From positions 31,512 to 95,511 of the forward strand of contig JAIRZM010000001.1 of assembly GCA_031267235.1 (NCBI GenBank): 64,000 bases of DNA, in the 5' to 3' direction. The notes under the pieces are model-generated. The model worked only from the letters and a program-made list of their open reading frames with translations, searched no databases and had not been told where the DNA came from. Both the position numbers and the translations under genes were made by a program. Origin of the DNA: Holosporaceae bacterium. GTDB taxonomy: Bacteria > Pseudomonadota > Alphaproteobacteria > UBA3830. Position 1 is the stretch's first letter. Each line of letters opens with the position of its first letter. Below, one piece after another: positions 39,413 to 49,630 of this stretch.

Positions 39413-39493
39413 GCACTACTGCCCTAAAACCAAAACAACTACTAATAACAAGATAGCGCTATTTACTCATTTTTGCGCCCAACTAATAATATG

Positions 39494-41563
39494 TCAATCC
39501 AACTTCATTGTTAGCTTTGCTCTACCTCTGCTGTCGTATCCCAAAAACTTTACCTTCACTTCATCGCCTTCCGCCAGAACATCCGTTACCTTTTCAACAC
39601 GCTTATGAGACATTTCGCTAACATGCACCAAAGCGTCTCGGGCTCCGTAAAAATTCACGAAAGCTCCAAAATCCATGATTTTCACAACTTTTCCCACATA
39701 AATCGCGCCATCAACAGGATCAAAAGCAATCTCCCTGATTTTAGCGAGAGCGTTTTCCATAGAAGCTGTATTCTGTGCCGTCACCGTGACATTTCCATTA
39801 TCGTCAATGTCGATTTTAGCGCCGGTTTGCTCAATGATTTCGCGAATTACTTTGCCGCCACTGCCTATCACTTCGCGAATTTTATCCTTAGGAATTAAAA
39901 TCGACGACATTTTAGGAGCATTTTCGTTAAGCTTTGGTCTGTGCTTTTCTATCCCTTCGGACATTTTCTCCAGAATATGCAGCCGCCCTTCCCGAGCTTG
40001 AATCAGTGCTTTTTCCAGTATCTCGAATGCTATGCTGGATATTTTTATGTCCATTTGCAGCGCGGTAATGCCTTTTTCGGTGCCGGTCACTTTGAAATCC
40101 ATATCTCCTAGATGGTCTTCCTCGGCCAGGATATCGCTGAGAATCTCGTATTTTCCATCCTCCATGATTAACCCCATGGCGATGCCGGCAACAGCATTCT
40201 TCAGTGGTACGCCAGCATCCATTAGCGCCAAAGAAGACCCACACACCGTTGCCATTGACGATGACCCATTGCAGCTTAGAATTTCTGACACCACCCGCAC
40301 CGAATAGGAAAAATTCTCTCGGGAGGGTAGCACCGGAACGATTGCTCTCCAGGCCAATTTGCCGTGACCAATCTCGCGTCGCCCTGGAGGAGCAAGGCGC
40401 CCAATCTCCCCCACCGAGAATGAAGGAAAATTATAATGCAACATAAACCTTTCTTTATATTCTCCGGAGAGTGCATCCACCATCTGCTCGTCCTGAGCTG
40501 TTCCCAAAGTCACCACAGCCAGAGCCTGAGTTTCACCTCTAGTGAAGACAGCCGACCCATGCGCCATGGGCAACACGGAAACGTAAGTGCTTATATCCCT
40601 TATGTCCGCTGTACCACGATTGTCTATGCGCTTCTTTGTTTTCAATATTTTTTCTCTCATAAAGGAAGAGCACACCTCTTCAAAGGCCTCGCGAAGATCG
40701 ACTTCGTTCGCTTCATCGTCGTGATCCGCAAAGAATGACGTTATCTCCTCAAAAAGCTCAAAAAGAGCTTCGTTTCTGGCCTTTTTGCCAACTTTCTCAT
40801 AGGCCTCTTCTATGCTTTTGGAGAATTTCTTTTTTATTTGTTTGGCTACAGATGCCGGTTTTTTGCTCGGCTCTGATACTTTCCATGGATTGTTGGCTGC
40901 CTCTTCGGCCAGCTCCATAATCATGGCGATAACTGGCTGAAATGCATCATGTCCGAATTTCAGTGCTTCTACCATCTTTGCTTCGGATAATTCGCGAGCT
41001 CCGGATTCCACCATCAAGACCCCATCTCTGGATCCGGCAATAACTAAATCAAGATCGCTTTCCCGCCCAATTAATGGATTCAACAGGAACTTTTCATTCT
41101 CGCATCCTATCCTTGCAGCCGCAATGGGTCCCAAAAACGGAATTCCAGACAGAGTTAAGGCTGCAGAAGCTCCTATGATAGAGATAATATCAGCGTCATT
41201 TTTCCCATCAAAACTCAGAACTGTACAGATCACCTGTGTTTCGTTCTTAAAATCTTTGTGAAACAAAGGACGAATCGGGCGATCTATCAGGCGCGATACT
41301 AGAGTTTCTTTTTCCGATGGACGGCCTTCCCTTTTTATAAATCCTCCGGGAATTTTTCCGGCAGCATAGGCCTTTTCCACATAATTTACGGTGAGAGGGA
41401 AAAAATCTGTATTAGCGCTCGGCTTCTTGTCGGCAACAACGGTGCATAGAACAACCGTATCCTCATATTTAACTAAAACCGATCCAGTAGCCTGATTCGC
41501 GAGGAATCCAGTCCCAATGGAAAGTTTTCTGTCGCCCCATTTTATTTCTTTTTTTATCACCAT
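39494..41563 (-). CDS. pnp: Polyribonucleotide nucleotidyltransferase
   Basis: RPIRPLFHKDFKNETQVICTVLSFDG, RGETQALAVVTLGT, C-terminal KH (IREVIGSGGKVIREIIEQTGAKIDI) and S1 domains. Confidence 0.98.
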   Translation of the reverse strand: MVIKKEIKWGDRKLSIGTGFLANQATGSVLVKYEDTVVLCTVVADKKPSANTDFFPLTVNYVEKAYAAGKIPGGFIKREGRPSEKETLVSRLIDRPIRPLFHKDFKNETQVICTVLSFDGKNDADIISIIGASAALTLSGIPFLGPIAAARIGCENEKFLLNPLIGRESDLDLVIAGSRDGVLMVESGARELSEAKMVEALKFGHDAFQPVIAMIMELAEEAANNPWKVSEPSKKPASVAKQIKKKFSKSIEEAYEKVGKKARNEALFELFEEITSFFADHDDEANEVDLREAFEEVCSSFMREKILKTKKRIDNRGTADIRDISTYVSVLPMAHGSAVFTRGETQALAVVTLGTAQDEQMVDALSGEYKERFMLHYNFPSFSVGEIGRLAPPGRREIGHGKLAWRAIVPVLPSRENFSYSVRVVSEILSCNGSSSMATVCGSSLALMDAGVPLKNAVAGIAMGLIMEDGKYEILSDILAEEDHLGDMDFKVTGTEKGITALQMDIKISSIAFEILEKALIQAREGRLHILEKMSEGIEKHRPKLNENAPKMSSILIPKDKIREVIGSGGKVIREIIEQTGAKIDIDDNGNVTVTAQNTASMENALAKIREIAFDPVDGAIYVGKVVKIMDFGAFVNFYGARDALVHVSEMSHKRVEKVTDVLAEGDEVKVKFLGYDSRGRAKLTMKLD

Positions 41564-41588
41564 TACTTTTTCCCGTAAAATGCCAAAA

Positions 41589-41846
41589 TTATCTTCTCAA
41601 TCCAAGCGCTGCGATTAACTTCAAATATCGCTCGTTGCTGACCCTTTTCAAATAGTCGAGCAACTTTCTCCTTCTGCTCACCATGGCCAGCAATCCCCTT
41701 CGGGAATGAAAATCCTTCACGTGGACATTCAGATGCTCGCCCAGTTCGTTGATTCTATTAGTCAGAATCGCCACCTGCACCTCCGAAGAACCAGTGTCTC
41801 CTTCGTGAGTTGCAAACTTGCTCATTATCTCGCTCTTTCTCGACAT
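41589..41846 (-). CDS. rpsO: 30S ribosomal protein S15
   Basis: [58 protein letters not shown]. Confidence 0.98.
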   Translation of the reverse strand: MSRKSEIMSKFATHEGDTGSSEVQVAILTNRINELGEHLNVHVKDFHSRRGLLAMVSRRRKLLDYLKRVSNERYLKLIAALGLRR

Positions 41847-42770
41847 CTATATAATCCCCCAATTTCTAATACACATCCTAACAACCTTCAGCTCGCCATT
41901 GCTGGATACAAATCCGATCCCATGAAACCTTTGATTTACATCGTCGAAAATTCTAACCTCCGACGAAAAAACCTCTTCCTTCTTGATGGTCAAGCGAAGG
42001 CCATTCCGCAGCATGCCGATATCGCGATCCCCCAAATTCAAAGCCGGGATGTCGTCCAGCGGTCTTTCAAGTGGAATCAAAATATCTGCCATCTGCGCAG
42101 TATCTCCCATTTTTATCAACTTTTCCAGAGAAATCGAATCTTTTAGAGAAAAAAAACCAGATTTGCTACGGCGCAAACTTTTTACATAACCTAGAGAGCC
42201 TACTTTTTCAGCCATATCTCTCGCTAAACTGCGTATATAGGTTCCTTTGGAACAGGAAACTTTGAATGTTGCTTCGCCATCTTCCAGATTCTCTTCCATC
42301 ATTTTAATGGAAAATATATTTACTTTTCTAGAAGGCATACGCAGACTCTCGCCATTCCTGGCTCGGTCGCAGGCTCTTTTCCCTCGTATTTTTATGGCTG
42401 AAAAAATCGGCGGAATTTGCTCAATCTCTCCATGAAATTCATCAATGACTTTTAAAATATCGTCCTTGGACGGAATTTTGGATGTGCGAGCCACAATTCG
42501 TCCATCTTTATCAACGCTATCAGTGGCTACTCCAAAAGACACAGTGAAAACATACTTCTTGTCTGAATCTTCGATGAATCGAATAAATTTTTTCGCTTCA
42601 CCGACGGCAATGGGAAGAACTCCGGTGGCAAACGGATCCAGCGTTCCCACATAGCCGGTTTTTTGACGCAGAATTTTTCTAACCTTGAGCATGGCGAAAT
42701 TAGATGAAATTCCAGCTGGCTTATCCAAACACAGCCATCCGTTAAAATTGTTTTCGGTGTGGAAAAACAT
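41847..42770 (-). CDS. truB: tRNA pseudouridine(55) synthase
   Basis: GWLCLDKPAGISSNFAMLKVRKIL, KTGYVGTLDPFATGVLPIAVGEAKK, FKVSCSKGTYIRSLARDM; start 42770 or 42818. Confidence 0.96.
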   Translation of the reverse strand: MFFHTENNFNGWLCLDKPAGISSNFAMLKVRKILRQKTGYVGTLDPFATGVLPIAVGEAKKFIRFIEDSDKKYVFTVSFGVATDSVDKDGRIVARTSKIPSKDDILKVIDEFHGEIEQIPPIFSAIKIRGKRACDRARNGESLRMPSRKVNIFSIKMMEENLEDGEATFKVSCSKGTYIRSLARDMAEKVGSLGYVKSLRRSKSGFFSLKDSISLEKLIKMGDTAQMADILIPLERPLDDIPALNLGDRDIGMLRNGLRLTIKKEEVFSSEVRIFDDVNQRFHGIGFVSSNGELKVVRMCIRNWGII

Positions 42771-42807
42771 TGAATCGCAAGATACAAAATTAGAAAAAGC
42801 TGCTCCG

Positions 42808-43071
42808 CTACTCTGCAACGTATGGCAAAAGAGCCAGATACCTAGCCCTCTTTATGGCCAAAGCCAGCGCTCTCTGTTTTCTCGCAGAAACCATAGAAAT
42901 TCTGCAGGGCAATATTTTCCCGTTTTCCGAAACGAATTTCTGGAGCGTGCGCGGATCCTTATAATCAATCTTCAGAACTCCACTTTCAAATGGGCAAGCC
43001 TTCTTCTTGAAATTCATTCTTTTCCAAGACGTTTGCCTGTCTCTGGTCCTGGGCGCATTGTTTTCGTTCAT
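42808..43071 (-). CDS. rpsR: 30S ribosomal protein S18
   Basis: [65 protein letters not shown]. Confidence 0.98.
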   Translation of the reverse strand: MNENNAPRTRDRQTSWKRMNFKKKACPFESGVLKIDYKDPRTLQKFVSENGKILPCRISMVSARKQRALALAIKRARYLALLPYVAE

Positions 43072-43502
43072 AAAGGTTTCTCCTCTGTTTCAACAACGGT
43101 AGCGCCTGATTCCACAACATTATATTTGTTGCTAGAACGATACCCAGAGTCCCGAGATGCTGCAAAATCATCGTTGGACGCTTTCGCCTGCGTAATTAAA
43201 TTATCCCTATCGTCGAATTTGTCTACCCTAACAACCATATGACGCACTATGTCTTCGTTAATTCTCATGACGCGATTTAGCTCAGCAACAGCCTCTCTCG
43301 AAGCTTTCATCTGCATTATGTAGTAGTGGCCCTTATGATTTTTCTTAATGGGGTAGGCTAAATTCCTCGATCCACAATATTCGCTGCGAACAACTTCCCC
43401 AGAATTTTGCGTGATAAAAAGGCCTAGGCTAGCGCCCAACGCCTCGATTTGCTGCTGGGAAAGATCCTGTCGTCCTATAAAAATATTTTCATAAAGATTC
43501 AT
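43068..43502 (-). CDS. rpsF: 30S ribosomal protein S6
   Basis: [22 protein letters not shown]...[30 protein letters not shown] overlap with rpsR. Confidence 0.97.
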   Translation of the reverse strand: MNLYENIFIGRQDLSQQQIEALGASLGLFITQNSGEVVRSEYCGSRNLAYPIKKNHKGHYYIMQMKASREAVAELNRVMRINEDIVRHMVVRVDKFDDRDNLITQAKASNDDFAASRDSGYRSSNKYNVVESGATVVETEEKPL

Positions 43503-43618
43503 GTCTCATCAACCAAAACGCTCCGAAAAACCACCAGTACCATCCAGAATATTGGTAGCTTATACACTTTTTGCATGATTAGCGCAACATTAATCTGGAG
43601 GCTTCGCCTCTTGGATAA

Positions 43619-45259
43619 CTAAAATATTTCGCCAAGCTCCGAAGTATCCAGGCCTTCAGTGCTCTCCTTCAACATTTCATAGTTGATGGTGACTTCGTAT
43701 TTTTTGGACAGATACCCCACCAGCTCCTGATATAAATCATCGGTCATTTCTTGGGATAAATTCGTCCTATATTTGGCCGCATCCTTGGAGTCATTTTGCT
43801 CAGAGGAAATTATGTCCTTAATCTGATACGCCACAATCTTCCCGTTTATTTCTTTTTGAGAACCATCCCCTTTGTTTTTGCTAAATGCCTCTTTATAAAT
43901 GACAGATATTATATCTGCAAATTTTTTACTTTTATCATCGGTTACCGCTCCACTGCGATCAAATGCCGGAGATGTATTGGAAATCCGCCCATTCTCGGTG
44001 GCTAATTTTTCCAGACTGCCGCCTTCATTTATCTTTGCTACAAAATCATTGGCCATGGCCAGAGCTTTGCGATGCTGCTGGTCTTTAATCCATTCTTGCA
44101 GCGCTTTATCCGAAACCTTCTCAAATTCTTCTACATGTTTCGGCGTTACGCTATCCAAATGCACCAGCCAGAAAATTCTTTTCTCTTTATCGTCCTGACC
44201 CTCGGAAAACGAACTATCCGTCCCTTCATCAATGGAAAAAGCGATAGATATGATATCATTCTTATGCGAAACTTTTAGGACTTCCTGAGATTTAGCGTTT
44301 TTATTTTGCCCATTAACATTCTCCACTTTCGTTACTCTTAAATTAAATTTTTTTGCCACATTCTCGACGCTTTCTCCTGCCATGAGCGTATCTTCGATCT
44401 GGCGCGTAATTTCATTAATTCTGCTGTGCAATTTCTCCTGCTTGAGATTAACGCTGAGCTCTGTCTTCATCTCTTCATAGGTGCGCTCCTTCCTTTCCGG
44501 AGCGTATTCGTAGGCCTCCTTCAAATCTTCTTCCGCCAGGACGATGTCCTTCTCCACTGACAATTCCGACAGCTCCAAAATCTGGAAAGAACGGAACTCC
44601 TCCACCATGAACAAGTCTGAATTATTTCGATAAAATTCCATCAACTTATCCACGGATGGTTTTTCCTTAACTTCGAACGAGGCTGGATTGAGCTCCACCA
44701 GAGACAATTTTCTTTTCTCCAGATGCGCGCTGGTATATAAATCAATCTCATTCGTTATGGCGACGTACTTCAGAGCGGCCTTGATCAGAGCGCTTTTGAT
44801 TTCTTTCTTGGACAATTCCAAAAACATTTGCTCTGGAATTTGCAACTTATACAGTAGATTGCGCAACAAACTTGCATTGAAGCGGCCCCGCTCATCCCGA
44901 AACATGTGCATTCCGCCAATGTATTCTTTCATGGTTCCGTCCGAAACGATAAACCCAAAATCTCTGGAAGCAAGATCAATGATATTCTCCCATATAATCT
45001 GATGCAGAATACCAGAGGTGAGACTTTTTTCATCAATGTTGCGATTGGAGCTTTTTAGCATATTAATCTTCTTAGCTCTCTCCTGCTTGAAGGCGGCTGG
45101 ACTTATCCTAACTTTTCCTATTTTTACTAGATAATCTTTGCCGGAAAGTTTTCTAATTACATCCGGAAGCCCAAAGCAAAAAACAAATGTCAATGCCAGA
45201 ATTGTTAGGAAAATCTTTACGCCAATGGAGCTAGAATGCCTGCGAATAAACTCCAACAT
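43619..45259 (-). CDS. SurA_N/PpiD-like peptidyl-prolyl isomerase family membrane protein
   Basis: MLEFIRRHSSSIGVKIFLTILALTFVFCFGLPDVI TM anchor, KIGKVRISPAAFKQERAKKINML, PpiD-like layout; ATG 45259 preferred. Confidence 0.85.
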   Translation of the reverse strand: MLEFIRRHSSSIGVKIFLTILALTFVFCFGLPDVIRKLSGKDYLVKIGKVRISPAAFKQERAKKINMLKSSNRNIDEKSLTSGILHQIIWENIIDLASRDFGFIVSDGTMKEYIGGMHMFRDERGRFNASLLRNLLYKLQIPEQMFLELSKKEIKSALIKAALKYVAITNEIDLYTSAHLEKRKLSLVELNPASFEVKEKPSVDKLMEFYRNNSDLFMVEEFRSFQILELSELSVEKDIVLAEEDLKEAYEYAPERKERTYEEMKTELSVNLKQEKLHSRINEITRQIEDTLMAGESVENVAKKFNLRVTKVENVNGQNKNAKSQEVLKVSHKNDIISIAFSIDEGTDSSFSEGQDDKEKRIFWLVHLDSVTPKHVEEFEKVSDKALQEWIKDQQHRKALAMANDFVAKINEGGSLEKLATENGRISNTSPAFDRSGAVTDDKSKKFADIISVIYKEAFSKNKGDGSQKEINGKIVAYQIKDIISSEQNDSKDAAKYRTNLSQEMTDDLYQELVGYLSKKYEVTINYEMLKESTEGLDTSELGEIF

Positions 45260-45339
45260 ATGTTTGTTCTCCGATAAATATGCAGCTATATTATTAGCAC
45301 TTGTTTTTGGGAGCAACCCCAAAAGAAAGGAAGTTTTCA

Positions 45340-46032
45340 ATGAAAATAATAGTAGCGAATTGGAAAATGAACGGCGATGTAGAGTTTGCAAAACGATTTG
45401 TGGAGGAAATTAATCGCCTAAACACTTCCCACACAGTGGTTGTGTGCCCTCCGGCTGTCTTGATCGAGAGATTTCATAATTTTCGACATTATGTGGGAGC
45501 CCAAAACTGTTTCCATGAGCCCAAAGGCGCCTTCACCGGAGAAAATAGCCCGCGGTTGTTGAAGGAACTTGGCTGCAAGTACGTCATTATCGGCCATTCG
45601 GAGCGACGCGCTATTTTCCATGAAACCAATGCCCTGATCCACAAAAAATGGGAAGCGGCCATAGCAGAAAACTTAATTCCCATAGTTTGCGTTGGAGAAA
45701 AAGCAGAGGATCGCGGAAACTGGCGTGAAATTTTGTCAGACCAACTCCATCAATTCACGAGCGCTAGAGCATTGGGGCAGACGCTATTTGCCTATGAACC
45801 AGTCTGGAGCATTGGTACGGGGCAAACTCCCACCATTGTAGAAATCGAAGATTCTTTGGCATTCATTCAAAGTAAACTCGGAGATTCAAACGAGCGTTCA
45901 CTGATCTACGGAGGATCCGTAACCGCCGACAACGCGGCACAAATTTTAGCATGCAAAAACCTGCAAGGCCTGCTGATCGGCGGAGCCAGCCTCAGAATCG
46001 AAGAGTTCAAGAAAATTATTCAGCTGCAATAG
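45340..46032 (+). CDS. tpiA: Triosephosphate isomerase
   Basis: MKIIVANWKMNGD, VGAQNCFHEPKGAFTGENS, VIIGHSERRAIF, AYEPVWSIGTG, IYGGSVTADNA. Confidence 0.97.
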   Translation: MKIIVANWKMNGDVEFAKRFVEEINRLNTSHTVVVCPPAVLIERFHNFRHYVGAQNCFHEPKGAFTGENSPRLLKELGCKYVIIGHSERRAIFHETNALIHKKWEAAIAENLIPIVCVGEKAEDRGNWREILSDQLHQFTSARALGQTLFAYEPVWSIGTGQTPTIVEIEDSLAFIQSKLGDSNERSLIYGGSVTADNAAQILACKNLQGLLIGGASLRIEEFKKIIQLQ

Positions 46033-46064
46033 AACAAACGCTAGTCTTTATTCTGTTTCTGCGT

Positions 46065-46232
46065 TTATTTTATCTTCGCTTCCTTAAAGAGAACATGCTT
46101 CCGAACGACTGGATCGTATTTTTTCATTTCCATTTTCTCCGGTTGCTTGCGGGGATTTCTCTTCTTTACGTAGAAAAAGCCGGTATCAGCTGTGCTTAGC
46201 ATCTTAACAGTCATGGTTGCCGTCTTGGCCAT
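46065..46232 (-). CDS. rpmG: 50S ribosomal protein L33
   Basis: [55 protein letters not shown]. Confidence 0.96.
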   Translation of the reverse strand: MAKTATMTVKMLSTADTGFFYVKKRNPRKQPEKMEMKKYDPVVRKHVLFKEAKIK

Positions 46233-46282
46233 AATAAAACTCCACAAATGAGGTGTTATTGTATAAGAAAATCGCTAGAAAA

Positions 46283-47041
46283 TCAAACGGCGAATTGCTC
46301 GTCTAGAATTTTCTTTTCGAGAGTGTTGTTCGCATCGAGTAACAGAGTAAGCGCTATACTTTTATCCTCAAAAACGCTCACTTTGGACACCTGGCGAAAT
46401 TCAGCATAATCCGCCACTGCGCAGACAGGTCTTCTCAGATGATCTATGACTTCAAAATCCAGCATCGTGTCGGTATTCAGCAGTGCACCTCGCCAACACC
46501 TTGGACGAAACGGGCTTATGGGTGTCAGCGCCACCAATCCTGTCCCCACCGGAATTATCGGTCCGTCCGCAGAGTAGTTATAGGCCGTACTTCCGGTGGG
46601 AGTAGCCGTTATTAGCCCATCGCAGATCAATTCCTTAATCCTCAAAACTCCGTTGACTCTAACCTTAATTTTAGCCGATTGGTGTGTTTCGCGCAGCAGA
46701 TAGAGCTCATTAATGGCGATGGTATTGAACGATTCGCCGCTGTCCCGCGAAGCTATCACTCTCAGGGGATGAATTTTCAACTGCGTAGCTTGCCGTATCC
46801 TTTCTTCTAAATTGTCTTTGAAATAATTATTGGTGAGGAAACCAATGCCACCGCGATTCATACCGTAAACTGGAATTTTTTTATCAAAGGTATCGTGCAA
46901 TGTTCTCAGTACAGTGCCGTCTCCCGAAAGCACGACTATACACTCTGCCTCCGCAAGCTCTGACTGTCCATACTGCTTGACCATATGCCGAAAGGCGCTC
47001 TTCGACCTGGCATTAAATGAACAAACAAAGTGTATTCTCAT
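46283..47041 (-). CDS. nadK: NAD kinase
   Basis: VVLSGDGTVLRTLHDTFDKKIPVYGMNRGGIGFLTN, LICDGLITATPTGSTAYNYSADGPIIP, LTPISPFRPR. Confidence 0.95.
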   Translation of the reverse strand: MRIHFVCSFNARSKSAFRHMVKQYGQSELAEAECIVVLSGDGTVLRTLHDTFDKKIPVYGMNRGGIGFLTNNYFKDNLEERIRQATQLKIHPLRVIASRDSGESFNTIAINELYLLRETHQSAKIKVRVNGVLRIKELICDGLITATPTGSTAYNYSADGPIIPVGTGLVALTPISPFRPRCWRGALLNTDTMLDFEVIDHLRRPVCAVADYAEFRQVSKVSVFEDKSIALTLLLDANNTLEKKILDEQFAV

Positions 47042-47182
47042 GGTTTAAAGCCAAGCATATCAATGTAAGGCTACCATAACGAATCGGGTTAGGCAAATGA
47101 CGGAAATAACGACAAAACAATCATTATCACTGCGAGCATATTGTTTTATAAGGAAGCCCTCATTTGCTGATGTCACCAGCTA

Positions 47183-47211
47183 TTGCGCTGGCATGTCTAT
47201 TTAAATATAAT
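47183..47211 (+). promoter_or_regulatory. Predicted sigma70 promoter of the isc operon (TTGCGC-17 nt-TATAAT)
   Basis: Boxes and spacing upstream of the GTG start at 47235. Confidence 0.55.
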
Positions 47212-47223
47212 TACCGCACGGTA
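47212..47223. promoter_or_regulatory. Inverted repeat TACCG-CA-CGGTA immediately downstream of the predicted -10 box
   Basis: Directly visible in tataatTACCGCACGGTAgagg. Confidence 0.5.
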
Positions 47224-47234
47224 GAGGTGTAAAA

Positions 47235-48407
47235 GTGGCAGAGAAGATTATTTATATGGATTACCAAGCGACTACGCCATGCGATCGCAGAGTTCTAGAG
47301 GCGATGCTTCCATATTTTTGCGAAGATTTTGGGAATCCAGCGTCGGGAAGTCATGTTTTAGGAGAGCGCGCCGAAGAAGCGGTGGAGAAAGCTCGCGCCC
47401 AGGTAGCAGCACTCATAAAAGCCGCCAGCAAGGATGATATCATTTTTACTTCCGGCGCAACCGAGTCGAATAACCTAGCCATTCAGGGAGTTGCTCGCTT
47501 TTATCGAGAAAAAGGCGATAGAATAATTACCAGCGCCATAGAGCATAAGTGTGTGCTAGAGGCGTGTTATGCTCTAAAAAATGAGGGGTTTGATGTTGTC
47601 GTCCTACCAGTTTCAGGAAATGGTATCGTCGACCTTGACGCGCTAAAAAAATCCCTAAATGATAAGACTATTTTGGTTTCCGTAATGGCCGTAAATAACG
47701 AAATTGGCGTTATTCAGCCTCTGGACGAGATAAGCGCCATCTGCCGCAGCCACAGCGTGTTATTCCACACCGACGCGGCTCAGGCTGTTGGCAAAATTAA
47801 GATTGACGCTTCTCAGGTGGATCTCATGAGCATTTCCGGCCATAAGATTTACGGCCCCAAAGGAATAGGAGCTTTGTATGTCAGGAAAAGTCCACATATA
47901 AAATTAGCGCCGCTGTTTTTCGGCGGAGGTCAGGAGCGCGGATTTCGCTCCGGAACGCTGCCAACTCCTCTCTGCGTAGGATTGGGAACGGCTTGCGAAA
48001 TCTCCGGCTGGGAGATGACTCGGGAAAACGAGAGGCTGACCGAGTACAAGGATTACTTTATGGGAAAGATTCTCGGAGGTCTAGAGGACGTGTATCTCAA
48101 CGGTGATCGGAACCTAAGAATTCCTGGATGTCTGAATTTTAGCTTTAGCGGCATTGAAGGAGAAGGAATTATGCTGGGCATGAGAGATGTCTGCCTATCT
48201 TCTGGTTCAGCCTGCACGTCGGCCTCGCTGGAGTCGTCCTATGTTCTGGAGGCCCTCTCCATTGACGAGGATTTGGCGCATTCATCTCTGCGCATTGGTC
48301 TCGGCCGTTTCACAACCTTCGAAGAGGTTGATTATGTGTCTTCAAAAATCATAGAAGTGGTAAATAGATTGCGAAAAATAAGTCCGATTTGGAGCAAAGG
48401 AGGTTAA
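47235..48407 (+). CDS. iscS: Cysteine desulfurase IscS
   Basis: [78 protein letters not shown] start. Confidence 0.97.
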   Translation: MAEKIIYMDYQATTPCDRRVLEAMLPYFCEDFGNPASGSHVLGERAEEAVEKARAQVAALIKAASKDDIIFTSGATESNNLAIQGVARFYREKGDRIITSAIEHKCVLEACYALKNEGFDVVVLPVSGNGIVDLDALKKSLNDKTILVSVMAVNNEIGVIQPLDEISAICRSHSVLFHTDAAQAVGKIKIDASQVDLMSISGHKIYGPKGIGALYVRKSPHIKLAPLFFGGGQERGFRSGTLPTPLCVGLGTACEISGWEMTRENERLTEYKDYFMGKILGGLEDVYLNGDRNLRIPGCLNFSFSGIEGEGIMLGMRDVCLSSGSACTSASLESSYVLEALSIDEDLAHSSLRIGLGRFTTFEEVDYVSSKIIEVVNRLRKISPIWSKGG

Positions 48408-48408
48408 A

Positions 48409-48792
48409 ATGAAATATTCCAAGAAAGTAATGGATCTTTACGCCAATCCAAAAAATGTTGGAAGTTTGGATGAAGAGGACTCGAATGTGGGAACTTCCAT
48501 TGTCGGAGCTCCCAGCTGCGGAGACGTCATCAAATTTCAAATTAAAGTGGATAAGGAAGGAAAAATCTCCGACGCGAAGTTTAAAACTTTCGGCTGTGGT
48601 GCAGCCATTGCTTCCAGTGCCCTAATGACTAATTGGGTTAGGGGAAAAACGCTGGATCAAGCCAAAGAAATAAAAAATCGGGATGTTACCGAATATCTTT
48701 CCCTGCCGCCGATAAAGGCTCATTGTTCGGTTTTAGCGGAAAAAGCCATAGCAAAGGCTATCGAAAATTATATGTCCAAAAGAAAGGAGTAA
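48409..48792 (+). CDS. iscU: Fe-S cluster scaffold IscU
   Basis: YANPKNVGSLDEEDSNVGTSIVGAPSCGDVIKFQIKV, FKTFGCGAAIASSALMTNWVRGKTLD, LPPIKAHCSVLAEKAI. Confidence 0.98.
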   Translation: MKYSKKVMDLYANPKNVGSLDEEDSNVGTSIVGAPSCGDVIKFQIKVDKEGKISDAKFKTFGCGAAIASSALMTNWVRGKTLDQAKEIKNRDVTEYLSLPPIKAHCSVLAEKAIAKAIENYMSKRKE

Positions 48793-48793
48793 A

Positions 48794-49159
48794 ATGGAGA
48801 AATTATTAACGCTAACGCAAAATGCTCTGGATTTTATGAAAAAGTCGTTGGATGAAAATGGATCTGCCGGAATTCGTGTCGACGTAGTTCCGGGAGGTTG
48901 CAGCGGCATGACCTACCAGTTGGATTTTGTGAAATGTATTAATCCGTCCGACGTGTTGATCGAGGAGGGAGGAGTGAAAATATACGTAGCTTCTAGGGCT
49001 GTAATGCTTGTTTCGGGCATGATCGTGGATTACGTGAAAAGCCCCATGGGAGGCAATGTGGTTTTTGAGAATCCAAATGCCAGAACCAAATGCGGATGCG
49101 GAAAATCCTTTCGAATGGAAGATCCTCAGGCTGCATGCGCCGGCAAGTGTTGTTCGTAA
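48794..49159 (+). CDS. iscA: Fe-S assembly A-type protein (IscA/HesB family)
   Basis: GIRVDVVPGGCSGMTYQLDFV, GGNVVFENPNARTKCGCGKSF. Confidence 0.95.
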   Translation: MEKLLTLTQNALDFMKKSLDENGSAGIRVDVVPGGCSGMTYQLDFVKCINPSDVLIEEGGVKIYVASRAVMLVSGMIVDYVKSPMGGNVVFENPNARTKCGCGKSFRMEDPQAACAGKCCS

Positions 49160-49168
49160 CATTACCCG

Positions 49169-49630
49169 ATGAACTATTTCGAGTTTCTGGAGATTCCTGT
49201 TTCCTACTATCTGGATGAGTCGCAGTTATTGCAGGTTTATTTGCAGAAACAATCTCGATTGCATCCGGACGCCAATGACCATAGCTCCAATCAAAGCGGC
49301 TCTGCTCTTTTGAACGCAGCCTATAAAACGTTGCTGGATCCACTAAAGAGAGCGGAGCACTTTCTTCAAGTGAAAAATGTGAACGTCGAAGAAGCATTTC
49401 CGGACGTTGTTATGAAAACTTTCGAATGGCAAGAAAGTTACAGCGCTTTGACTTCGCTGAAGGGGAAAAAGGCATTTCAGGAGAATTTAAAAAATCAAAT
49501 GCAGGTAATGCTGGAATCGTTGGGCAAAAACGAAGGAAACATCGAGAAGTTCAGCAAAATTTTAAGTCAACTACGTTTTGTATCCTCGTTTTTAGAAAAA
49601 ATTAGCGATGATGTTTACAGCGGGGATTGA
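49169..49630 (+). CDS. hscB: Co-chaperone HscB
   Basis: NYFEFLEIPVSYYLDESQLLQVYLQKQSRLHPD...AALLNAAYKTLLDPLKRAEHFL-type J-domain layout. Confidence 0.92.
   Translation: MNYFEFLEIPVSYYLDESQLLQVYLQKQSRLHPDANDHSSNQSGSALLNAAYKTLLDPLKRAEHFLQVKNVNVEEAFPDVVMKTFEWQESYSALTSLKGKKAFQENLKNQMQVMLESLGKNEGNIEKFSKILSQLRFVSSFLEKISDDVYSGD

Noticed and set aside
42685-43242. 185-aa plus-strand ORF
   Set aside because: Antisense to truB, rpsR and rpsF.
43598-43610. GAGGC-TTC-GCCTC hairpin between ppiD-like and rpsF
   Set aside because: Too short and without a U-tract; it could not be matched to the known S6:S18 leader motif by eye.
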